In this document: positions 1 through 8,770 of the stretch, one piece after another
Position numbering within the stretch: position 1 is the first letter of the stretch
How the letters are laid out: every line of letters begins with the position of its first letter
NCBI GenBank assembly: GCA_024703915.1
Contig: CP087969.1
Coordinates: 5,146,001-5,210,000, forward strand
Origin: Massilia sp. H-1
Lineage (GTDB): Bacteria; Pseudomonadota; Gammaproteobacteria; Burkholderiales; Burkholderiaceae_D
DNA: 64,000 bases
Direction of reading: 5' to 3'
Made by a program: the position numbers and the translations under genes
Notes under the pieces: generated by a model
Told to the model about the DNA's origin: nothing
The model's database searches: none
The model's input: only the letters and a program-made list of their open reading frames with translations

Positions 1-187
1 GGATCATCGGCGCGGGCGGCAACGTGGGCGCGGTGGCAGCCGCTTCCTCATGAAAGGCACCGGCAATATCCAGCAGACGCTCACGATCCTCGCGGTCCTG
101 GTGCTGCTGTCGGCACTGTGCGCGATCGCCGTGCGCCTCTCGGTAGCCGCCGAATCGGCGCTTACCGCCAACAACGCAATCGCTTAA
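1..187 (+). CDS. Nitrate/nitrite transporter, C-terminal end (partial)
   Basis: This is the last part of an inner-membrane MFS transporter of the nitrate/nitrite porter (NNP) family; the gene starts before the window. The readable tail has the family's GAGGNVGAVAA loop, a KGTG motif and one last hydrophobic helix (about 80-150) before a TAA at 185-187. The frame changes near 41-46: the family expects Ala-Gly-Phe there, which needs GCCGGC, while the sequence reads GCCGC. The TAA is followed by AGGAGA and nirB starts 11 bp later, so the transporter and the nitrite reductase genes are very probably one operon that imports nitrate and reduces it to ammonium. Family assignment rests on a short stretch plus the context. 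Confidence 0.75.
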   Translation, partial: DHRRGRQRGRGGSRFLMKGTGNIQQTLTILAVLVLLSALCAIAVRLSVAAESALTANNAIA

Positions 188-197
188 GGAGAGCAGC

Positions 198-2729
198 ATG
201 AAGATCATCGTCATCGGCCACGGCATGGTGGGCCATAAATTCCTCGAGTCGCTCGGCGGCAGCACTGTGCCAGGCATGGAAGTGACGGTGCTGTGCGAAG
301 AGCCGCGCGCGGCCTACGACCGGGTCCACCTGTCCGAATTCTTTGCCGGTAAATCGGCGGACGACCTGTCGCTGGTGCCGCCCGGCTTCTTCGACAACGG
401 GAACATGCTGCTCAAGCTGAACGCGCGCCGTGGCGGTGGACCGCGCGGCCAAAACCGTCACGGTCGGCAGCGGCGAGGTGCTCAGCTACGACAAACTGGT
501 GTTCGCCACCGGTTCCTATCCTTTCGTGCCGCCCCTGCCGGGCAAGGAGCGCAAGGATTGCTTCGTCTACCGCACCATCGAGGACCTGGAAGCGATGCTC
601 GAATGCGGCAGCCGCGCCAGGACCGGGGTCGTGATCGGCGGCGGGCTGCTCGGCCTGGAATGCGCCAAGGCCCTGCGCGACATGCAGCTCGACACCCACG
701 TGGTCGAATTCGCCCCGCGCCTGATGGCGGTGCAGGTTGACGACAGCGGCGCGCGTGCTGCGCGCCAAGATCGAAGACCTGGGCGTGACCGTCCACACGC
801 AAAAGAACACCCTCGAGATCGTCGACGGCGAAACCGGCACCCACCGCATGCGCTTTGCCGACGGCAGCCATCTGGACGCGGACATGATCGTGTTCTCGGC
901 CGGGATCCGCCCGCGCGACGAACTGGCGCGCCAGTGCGGCCTGGTGGTCGGCCAGCGCGGCGGCATCTCGATCGACAACAGCTGCCTCACCTCGGACCCG
1001 GACGTGTACGCGATCGGCGAATGCGCGCTGTGGAACGGGCAGGTATTCGGCCTGGTGGCGCCGGGCTACGACATGGCCCGCGTGGCCGCGCGCCATCTGC
1101 TGGGCGAGCAGGCGGCCCAGTTCAACGGCGCCGACATGAGCACCAAGCTCAAACTGATGGGCGTGGACGTGGCCAGCATCGGCGACCCGCACGGCGTGGC
1201 GCCGGGCAGCCGCTCCTACCAGTTCACCGACGAGCGCAAGCAGGTCTACAAGAAGATCGTGGTCTCGGAGTGCGGCAAGTATCTGCTGGGCGGCGTGATG
1301 GTGGGCGACGCGGCCGAATATGGCACCTTGCTGCAGATGATGCTCAACAAGATCGAACTGCCGGAAGCGCCGGAATTCCTGATCCTGCCGCAAAGCGACG
1401 GCAAGGCGAAACCGGGACTGGGCGTGGACGCCTTGCCCGACAGCGCGCAGATCTGCTCCTGCAACGACGTGTCCAAGGGTGCCCTGTGCGCGGCCGTGTG
1501 CGGCGGCGCCGTCACCATCGGGGAGCTGAAAAGTGCTACCTGCGCGGGCACCACCTGCGGCGGCTGCGTGCCGCTCGTCACGCAGGTGATGAAGGCCGAA
1601 ATGAAGAAGCAGGGCATGGCCGTCAACAACCACATTTGCGAACACTTCCCGTATTCGCGCCAGGAGATTTTCCACCTGGTGAAGGTCGGCCACATCAAGA
1701 CCTTCGCCGACCTGCTGGCCGAGCATGGCAAGGGCCTGGGCTGCGACATCTGCAAACCGGTGGCGGCCAGCGTGCTGGCCTCGACCTGGAACGACTTCGT
1801 GCTCAAGCCCGAACACGCGAGCCTGCAGGATTCGAACGACTACTTCCTCGGGAACATCCAGAAGGACGGAACCTACTCAGTCGTGCCGCGCATGCCGGGC
1901 GGCGAAGTGACGGCCGACGGCCTGATCGCGGTCGGCATGGTGGCCAAAAAATACGGCCTGTACACCAAGATTACGGGCGGCCAGCGGGTCGACCTGTTCG
2001 GCGCCCGCGTCCGAGCAGCTGCCGGTGATCTGGGAAGAACTGATCGCGGCCGGTTTCGAATCCGGGCACGCCTACGGCAAATCGCTGCGCACCGTCAAAT
2101 CGTGCGTCGGTTCGACCTGGTGCCGCTACGGCGTGGCCGACAGCGTGGGCTTTGCGATCGCGCTGGAGAACCGCTACAAGGGCTTGCGCACGCCGCACAA
2201 GATCAAGTTCGGCGTGTCCGGCTGCACCCGCGAGTGCGCCGAAGCGCAAGGCAAGGACGTGGGCCTGATCGCCACCGAAAAAGGCTGGAACCTGTACGTG
2301 TGCGGGAACGGCGGCATGAAGCCGCGCCACGCCGAGCTGATCGCGTCCGATCTGGACGAGGCGAGCGTGGTGCGCTACATCGACCGCTTCCTGATGTTCT
2401 ACACCCGCACCGCCGACCGCCTGCAGCGCACCAGCGTCTGGCGCGACAACCTCGAAGGCGGTCTCGATTACCTGAAATCGGTGATCATCGACGACAAGCT
2501 GGGACTGGCGGCCGACCTGGAACGCGACATGCAGCACGTGGTCGACACCTATGCCTGCGAATGGAAAGCGGCCGTCAACGATCCGGCCACGCGCCAGCGC
2601 TTCCGCCACTTCGTCAACAGCGACGCCCAGGACCAGAACGTGGTCTTCATGCCCGAGCGCGGCCAGATCCGCCCGGCCACGGTGGAAGAACGCAAGCGCG
2701 TCATCCCGATTGCCATCAAATCAGCCTGA
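198..2729 (+). CDS. nirB: Nitrite reductase (NADH) large subunit
   Basis: Cytoplasmic siroheme enzyme that reduces nitrite to ammonium with NADH together with NirD. Order of domains: FAD/NAD-binding disulfide-oxidoreductase fold (residues about 1-390), two BFD-like [2Fe-2S] segments (CSCNDVS near residue 418 with CAGTTCGGC near 448, and a second Cys pair near 515), then the ferredoxin-like and siroheme/[4Fe-4S] domains with CVGSTWCRYG (about 635) and SGCTRECAEA (about 675). The length, about 843 residues, is normal for NirB. ATG 198 follows AGGAGA. The frame breaks three times (near 412, 755 and 2008); each is explained by loss of one GC from a GCGCGC-like run. No essential cysteine is missing. 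Directly followed by nirD. Confidence 0.95.
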
Positions 2730-2739
2730 GGAGAACCCT

Positions 2740-3087
2740 ATGCACCGCGATATTCAATTCGACAGCTGGACCGCCGTTTGCTCGCTCGACGAGATTGTCC
2801 CCAACACGGGCGTGTGCGCCTTGCTGGACGGCGAACAGGTGGCCGTGTTTCATGTGGCCGATGCCGAGCAGCGCGTCTACGCCATCGGCAACTACGATCC
2901 GAACAGCGGCGCGGCCGTGATCTCGCGCGGCCTGGTGGGCAACCTGGGCGAACGCATCGTGGTCGCTTCGCCCATCTACAAGCATCACTTCGACCTGCAG
3001 ACGGGCGAATGCCTGGAAGCGCCGGAAAATTCGGTGGCGATCTACCGCACCCGGATCGAAGGCGGAAAGGTATGGGTCGGGGCATGA
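2740..3087 (+). CDS. nirD: Nitrite reductase (NADH) small subunit
   Basis: Small Rieske-fold partner of NirB, 115 residues, intact in one frame. The fold is recognised from VCALLDGEQVAVFHV, YAIGNYDP, the PIYKHHFDLQTG stretch and the C-terminal IEGGKVWVG. As usual for NirD, the Cys/His cluster ligands of true Rieske proteins are absent, so it is structural and not a redox protein. ATG 2740 has a GAGGAG ribosome site ten bases upstream, overlapping the nirB stop. Its TGA (3085-3087) overlaps the ATG of the next gene as ATGA, which indicates translational coupling within the nitrate assimilation operon. Confidence 0.95.
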   Translation: MHRDIQFDSWTAVCSLDEIVPNTGVCALLDGEQVAVFHVADAEQRVYAIGNYDPNSGAAVISRGLVGNLGERIVVASPIYKHHFDLQTGECLEAPENSVAIYRTRIEGGKVWVGA

Positions 3088-4324
3088 TTCCCGTCCCGGT
3101 CAGGCAGTCGCTGGTCGTCATCGGCAACGGCATGGCTTAAGCATGCGCACGGTCGAGGAGCTGCTCAAGCTCGCGCCCGAGCTTTACGACATCACCGTGT
3201 TCGGCGCCGAGCCGCACGGGAACTACAACCGCATCCTGCTCTCGCCGGTCCTGGCTTATGACAAGTCGATGGACGACATCATGATCCACACCCGCCAGTG
3301 GTATGCCGAGAACGGCATCACGCTGCATGCGGGCGATCCGGTGGTGCACATCGACCGCCGCTTGCGGCCTGGTGCGCTCCAAATCGGGCCGCGAAGTCTG
3401 GTACGACCGGTTGCTGATGGCGACCGGTTCGACGCCGTTCATCATTCCCGTCCCCGGTCACAAGCTGCCGGGCGTGGTCGGTTTTCGGGATGTGAACGAT
3501 GTCGACACCATGCTGGCCGCGGCCCAGCGCGGCGGCCACGCGGTCGTGATCGGCGGCGGCCTGCTCGGGCTGGAAGCGGCCAACGGCCTGCAGCGGCGCG
3601 GCATGGACGTGACCGTGGTGCACGTGACCGACAGCCTGATGAACATGCAGCTCGATAAGCCAAGGCATCGGCCCTGCTCAAGCAGGCGCTCGAGTCGAAG
3701 GGCTTGCGCTTCATGCTCGATGCGCACACCAGCGAGATCGTGGGCGACGCGCACGTGACTGGCGTGCGCTTCAAGGATGGCAGCGAGCTGAAGGCCGACC
3801 TGGTGGTGATGGCGGCTTGGCGTGCGTCCGAATGTCGCGCTGGCCCAGGAAGCGGGCTTGCACTGCGAGCGCGCGATCGTGGTCGACGACACCTTGCAAA
3901 CGTACGATCCGCGGCGTGTACGCGGTCGGCGAATGCGTGCAGCACCGCAGCGCGACCTTCGGCCTGGTGGCGCCGATCTGGGACCAGGCCAAGGTGTGCG
4001 GCGCCCACCTGGCACAGAAAGGCCACCGCCGCTACGTCCAGAGCGCCACGCCGACCAAGCTGAAAGTGACCGGGGTCGACCTGTATTCGGTGGGCGACTT
4101 CATCGGCGGGGAGGGCAGCGAAGACCTGGTGCTGCGCGATCCGCGGCGTGGCGTCTACAAGCGCCTGGTCCTGGCTTAAGCAATCGCATCATCGCACAAG
4201 GGTACTGTATGGCGATGTGCAGGACGGGCCATGGTACTTCGGCCTGATCCAAAACCGCACCGATATTTCGGCAATGCGCAGCCGCCTGCTGTTTGGCGAA
4301 GCCCTTTGCGCCCAGGCTGCATAA
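3084..4324 (+). CDS. FAD/NAD(P)-dependent oxidoreductase, NirB N-domain-like
   Basis: A protein of about 410 residues matching only the flavoprotein part of NirB: VVIGNGMAG at the N-terminus (first FAD loop), ATGSTPF, the VVIGGGLLGLEAANGL NAD-binding loop near residue 155, and YAVGECVQHR near 280. It has no [2Fe-2S] and no siroheme domain. Sitting between nirD and nasA, it is probably the NADH-oxidising electron-transfer subunit for the nitrate reductase (NasB/NasC-like role; inference). It begins with ATG overlapping the nirD stop. At least five breaks are seen; those near 3136, 3658, 3812 and 4178 restore the family sequence when the altered motif is read as GCCGGC (for example GNGMAGMRT and LAGNRII). 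Confidence 0.85.
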
Positions 4325-4337
4325 CACGGAGCTGACT

Positions 4338-7029
4338 TTGAACTGTTCACCCATCCCCCTTGCCGTCAAAAGCACCTGTCCTTACTGCGGCGTGGGCTGC
4401 GGCGTGACCGCCACGCCGCTGCCGGACGGCGCGATCGCCATCATCGATGATCAGAGCCACCCGGCCAACGTGGGCTTACTGTGCGTCAAGGGCGCCGCAC
4501 TGGGGGAGACCATCGATTTGGAGGGACGCCTGCTGCATCCGACGCTGCGCGAAGACGGAGCGCTGCGGCAGGCAACATGGGACGAGGCGCTCGATCGCGT
4601 CGCGTCCGGGCTGCGGGAGATCGTCGCTGAGCACGGGCCGGATGCGGTGGCATTCTACGTATCCGGCCAGTTGCTGACCGAGGACTACTACGTGGCCAAC
4701 AAGCTGATGAAAGGCTACATCGGCAGCGCCAACATCGACACCAATTCGCGCCTGTGCATGTCGTCCGCCGTGGCTAAGCCACAAGCGCGTTCGGCGCCGA
4801 TCTGGTGCCCGGCAATTACGAGGACTTCGACCAGGCCGACATGATCGTGCTGGTGGGCGCCAACAGCGCCTGGTGCCACCCGATCCTGTTCCAGCGCATC
4901 GCGCGCCTGAAAGAAGCGCGGCCCGAGGTGCAGGTGGTGGTCATCGATCCGCGCCGCACCGCCACCTGCGAGGTGGCCGACCTGCACCTGCCGGTCAAGC
5001 CGGGTACCGACGTCTGGCTGTTCAACGGCCTGCTCAGCTACCTGGCGCGCGAAGGGCCGGTGGACGCAGGCTTCGTCGCCACCCATACCGCTCTAGCCTG
5101 GAGGCGACGCTGGCGGCGGCCGACATCACGGTCGCCGAAGCGGCCGCCAAGTGCCGGGTCGACCCGGCCGATCTGCTGCGGTTCTACCAGCTGTTCGCGG
5201 CCAAGCGCAAAGTGGTGACCGGGTTCTCGCAGGGCGTCAACCAGTCCTCGGCTCTAGCACCGACAAAGTCAACAGCATCATCAACTGCCATTTGCTCACG
5301 GGCCGCATCGGCCAGCCGGGCATGGGGCCGTTTTCGCTGACCGGCCAGCCGAATGCGATGGGCGGGCGCGAAGTGGGCGGCCTGGCCAACATGCTGGCCG
5401 CGCACATGGACTTGCCGGACCCCGGCCACCGCGCGCTGGTGCAGGAATTCTGGCGCTCGCCGCGCATCGCCGACAAGGGCGGCCTGAAAGCGGTCGACCT
5501 GTTCCAGGCGATCGAAGCGGGCAAGGTCAAGGCGGTGTGGATCATCGCCACCAATCCCATGGTCAGCCTGCCGGACGCGCACCAGGTCCAGCGCGCTGGA
5601 GCAGTGCGAGCTGGTGATTTGCTCGGACATCATCGGCAACACCGACACCAATGCCTTCGCCGACGTGCTGCTGCTTAGGCGCTGGGCTGGGGCGAAAAGG
5701 ACGGCACCGTCACCAATTCCGAACGCCGCATCTCGCGCCAGCGGGCCTTTTGCTTACGCCCCGGGAGAGGCGCGCGGGACTGGCGCATCCTGTGCGAAGT
5801 GGGCCAACGGATGGGCTTTGACGGCTTCGATTTCGCGCACGTGGGCGAGGTGTTCGACGAACACGCACGCCTGTCCGCCTACCGCAACGACAGCAGCGGC
5901 GTGGCGCGCGTATTCAATCTGGCGGGCCTGTCCGGCATGGACCGGCGCCAGTACGACCAGCTCGAACCGGTGCAGTGGCCGGTGACGGCGCGCGGGAGCA
6001 GCACGGCGCGCCTGTTTGCCGACGGCCGCTTCGCCCATGCGGACGGCAAGGCGCGCTTCGTGCCGACCGCGCCACGCGCGCCAGCCCACGCCACCGACAG
6101 CGAGTATCCGCTGGTGCTCAACACGGGCCGGGTGCGCGACCAGTGGCACACCATGACCCGTACCGGGCGCGCGCCGCGCCTGGCCGATCACACGGCCGAA
6201 TCGTTCATCGACATGCATCCGCAGGATGCGCTGCTGTGCGGTGTGCGCGAGGGCGAGCTGGCGCGTGTCGAGCGCCTGGGGCGCGATGGTGGCGCGGGTG
6301 CAGCACGGCGGCGGCATCGCGCGCGGCGGCGTGTTCGTGCCGATTCACTGGAGCGGCCAGACCGCGTCCGATGCGCGGGTCGGCACGCTGGTCAATCCGG
6401 CCGTCGATCCGGTGTCGGGCGAACCGGAATTCAAGCATACGCCGGTGCGGGTGGAGCGCTTTGGCGTGGCCTGGCACGGCTTTGTTCTGAGCCGCACCGA
6501 GCTCTCGCTCGAGGCGGTGGCGCACTGGACGCGGGTGCAGGGACGGGGCTTTGCGCGCTACGAGCTGGCCGGGCGCAAGGCCGTGAGCGAGCGCGGCGCC
6601 TGGGCGCGCGCTGCTGGGCGTGCACGACCCGGACGCGGACTGGCTCGACTACGAAGACCGCAGCGAAGGCGTGTACCGCGCCGTGCATGTGGTCGGCGAG
6701 CGCATCGAGCAGTGCATCTTCCTGTCGCCGCGGCCGGACTTGCTTGCAGGGCCTGGCTGGCGAGCCTGTTCGCCAAAGAGCAGCTGAGCATGGCCGACCG
6801 GGCCGGGATGCTGGCCGGGCAGGCGCTCGGCATGCGCGCCGATACCGGGCCGACCGTCTGTTCCTGTTTCGGCGTGGGACGCAACACGATTTGCGACGCG
6901 ATCCGCGACCAGGACCTCAAGACGGTGCCGGAAGTGACGGCCTGCGTGAAGGCGGGCGGCAATTGCGGCTCCTGCATTCCCGAAATCAAAGTCATCCTGC
7001 TCGAAACGCGGGTCCGCGCGACAGCCTGA
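4338..7029 (+). CDS. nasA: Assimilatory nitrate reductase catalytic subunit
   Basis: Cytoplasmic molybdopterin enzyme reducing nitrate to nitrite. The N-terminal [4Fe-4S] motif CPYCGVGCG is at about residue 14 and its last Cys in LLCVKG near 47; then the bis-MGD domains (SRLCMSSAV, VQVVVIDPRRT, GQPNAMGGREVGG, IIATNPMVSLPD), the MGD-binding C-domain (TGRVRDQWHTMTRTG), and a C-terminal BFD-like [2Fe-2S] segment (CSCFGVG near 840, CGSC near 876), as in the longer NasA forms. About 897 residues. TTG 4338 fits best: it follows the previous stop (GGAG upstream), while ATG 4293 would overlap that gene by 30 bp. Many breaks occur: motif-type near 4772, 5092, 5253, 5675, 5750; GC loss near 4788, 5594, 6288, 6608. 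Confidence 0.93.
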
Positions 7030-7079
7030 CATTCTGATATTATTTCCGCATCGAATCGCGCGCAGGCGCTGGAGCGGAC

Positions 7080-7295
7080 ATGCTGGATAAAATCGGATTC
7101 GGGTGCTGCATCGTCGGCGCCCTGATGGCCGTGGCAAGCTTTATCTTCCCGGGCAAGCACTTGCTGGTCTCGGGCATCTTCCTGTTCGTGCTGGGCTGGC
7201 TGTTGCAGCGGATCAGCCGGGCCAATGCCGCCAACGCCGATTCCTCGCTGGGCGAGGCCGTGGTCGACGTCCTGTCGGACGTCGACCTCGACTGA
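7080..7295 (+). CDS. Small two-helix membrane protein
   Basis: An intact 71-residue protein I cannot assign to a named family. Residues about 7-27 and 28-47 are two hydrophobic segments separated by a short loop with GKH (SFIFPGKHLL), so it is predicted to sit in the inner membrane as a hairpin. The C-terminal third is polar and acidic (ends VDVLSDVDLD). The gene lies 50 bp after nasA, but its start is preceded only by a weak GGAGCGGAC, so co-transcription is possible but not shown. It converges with phnA, whose stop lies 6 bp further on. Confidence 0.6.
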   Translation: MLDKIGFGCCIVGALMAVASFIFPGKHLLVSGIFLFVLGWLLQRISRANAANADSSLGEAVVDVLSDVDLD

Positions 7296-7301
7296 CGGGC
7301 G

Positions 7302-7643
7302 TCACACTTTCTTGACGAACTCCGTCTTCAGACTCATGGCGCCAAATCCATCGATCTTGCAATCGATGTCATGGTCGCTGTCGACCAGGCGGATGTTCTT
7401 GACCTTGGTGCCCATCTTGACGGTGCCGCCGCCGCCTTTCAGTTTCAAATCCTTGATGACCGTGACGGTGTCGCCGTCCTGCAGGATATTGCCCGCCGCA
7501 TCCTTGTAGACGCGCGCCTCGTCGTCGGCAGCCTGGGCGGCCGTCGTGCTCCACTCGTGGCCGCATTCCGGGCACACCAGGTTGCTCCCATCCTCGTAGG
7601 TGAATTCGGATGCGCATTGCGGGCAGGGAGGGAGAGTACTCAT
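7302..7643 (-). CDS. phnA: PhnA/YjdM family zinc-ribbon protein
   Basis: Intact 113-residue protein of the PhnA (YjdM) family. The N-terminus carries a zinc ribbon (CPQC near residue 8, CPEC near 25), and the remainder is the family's beta-barrel domain with [22 protein letters not shown] and the ending [10 protein letters not shown]. Despite the old name, members are not phosphonate enzymes in most bacteria and the cellular role is not established. It stands alone, with a 169 bp spacer to the divergent FeeM-like gene, and shows no frame breaks. Confidence 0.9.
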   Translation of the reverse strand: MSTLPPCPQCASEFTYEDGSNLVCPECGHEWSTTAAQAADDEARVYKDAAGNILQDGDTVTVIKDLKLKGGGGTVKMGTKVKNIRLVDSDHDIDCKIDGFGAMSLKTEFVKKV

Positions 7644-7812
7644 TGATGTTTCCTAGTAGAAAAATGGTAAATGATCAGCTTCCAAAGCGGAAACTGATAG
7701 TTCTTTGCGTAAACAGATGGGGAAAAGTGTGTTTCCTCAAAGCTTCATTATTTCCCTCGGGATACATAATGTCTTCACGGTCAAGCCGTTCAATTTCCCC
7801 GAGGAGCAAGCC

Positions 7813-8610
7813 ATGAACCACACACAACCATCGACCATCGCCCGACGCCTGATGGACCATGTGGCCCGCGTTCAAGATGAACGTGAGCGCGAGCACGCCA
7901 AATCCATTGAACGGTTGCCTTTCACGATCCGCCGCGTGCAAACGCACGAACAGTTGTCGAAAGCGGTGGCGATCCGGCACAAGGCTTACGCGCGCCATAT
8001 TCCGGAGTTCGCCAAGATGCTGGCCTTGCCGGAACAGAGCGATTTCGACAGCGATACCGTTATTTTACTCGCTGAGTCCAAGCTGGACGGCTCGCCGCTG
8101 GGCAGCGCCCGGCTCCAGACCAATGCCCACCAGGCGCTGCACGTGGAAGAATCGCTGCGCCTGCCGCAATGGCTGCAGGGCAAGCGCCTGGCCGAAGTGA
8201 CCCGCCTCGGCATCGAGGAAGGGCGCATCGGGCGCCTGGTCAAGGTGGCGCTGATCAAGGCGTGCTTCGATTATTGCGAACAGGAAGGGATCGACTGGGC
8301 CGTCGTGACCGGCCGCACCCCGATCGACCGCCAGTACGAGCAACTGCTGTTTTCGGATGTGTTCGAAGATAAACAAGCTGTGCCCTTGCGCCACGTCGGC
8401 AATATCCCGCACCGGGTCATGGCGTTCGAGATTGCTACCGGCGAAGCGCGCTGGGAGGCGGCCAAGCACCCGCTGCTGGGCTTCTTCCGCCACACCCGCC
8501 ATCCCGATATCGACCTGTCCACCCGTGTCCGCGGCCTCGTCCGGCGCGGTGCGCAGGGGGCGGTCGCGCGCCAGGCAATCGGGCCGACCTTCGGGCTGGT
8601 GGCGGCATGA
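7813..8610 (+). CDS. N-acyl amino acid synthase-like protein (FeeM family)
   Basis: A 265-residue protein with a GNAT/autoinducer-synthase fold like FeeM, which joins long acyl chains from acyl-ACP to an amino acid. Visible signs: an N-terminal helix, then FTIRRVQTHEQL, the AIRHKAYARHIPEF stretch that in AHL synthases and FeeM holds the conserved Arg, the acidic DFDSDTVILLAESK strand, GSARLQTN, and EVTRLGIEEG. This last resembles the ExxRxxI region of LuxI-type enzymes. The tail (RVRGLVRRG) is basic. ATG 7813 has GAGGAG nine bases upstream; 7705 lies in-frame but lacks a ribosome site. No frame breaks. The product and the amino acid used cannot be told from sequence. Confidence 0.75.
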   Translation: MNHTQPSTIARRLMDHVARVQDEREREHAKSIERLPFTIRRVQTHEQLSKAVAIRHKAYARHIPEFAKMLALPEQSDFDSDTVILLAESKLDGSPLGSARLQTNAHQALHVEESLRLPQWLQGKRLAEVTRLGIEEGRIGRLVKVALIKACFDYCEQEGIDWAVVTGRTPIDRQYEQLLFSDVFEDKQAVPLRHVGNIPHRVMAFEIATGEARWEAAKHPLLGFFRHTRHPDIDLSTRVRGLVRRGAQGAVARQAIGPTFGLVAA

Positions 8611-8770
8611 CAACACCGGGCATGACCTGGCAAGGCGAACAAGGTATCCTGTGAGAATGAATACCGCCTAGTCAGCATACAATGGCGGCTCATCTCTTGC
8701 TGTCTGGATTGTCCGTTTATGTCATTGCAGAGCGTCTCTTCGGGCGCGCCGCTCCTGGCGCGCGCACATC

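Noticed and set aside
482-1816. Long open frames opposite nirB, the kinase, recB and other genes
   Set aside because: They are antisense shadows of high-GC coding DNA; they lack ribosome sites and show low-complexity Arg/Ala/His/Gly translations.
4176-4183. AflII-like GCTTAAGC as a regulatory palindrome or repeated protein-binding site
   Set aside because: It occurs inside codons for conserved Ala-Gly, Pro-Ala or Arg-His pairs and is one of many variants of one expected string.
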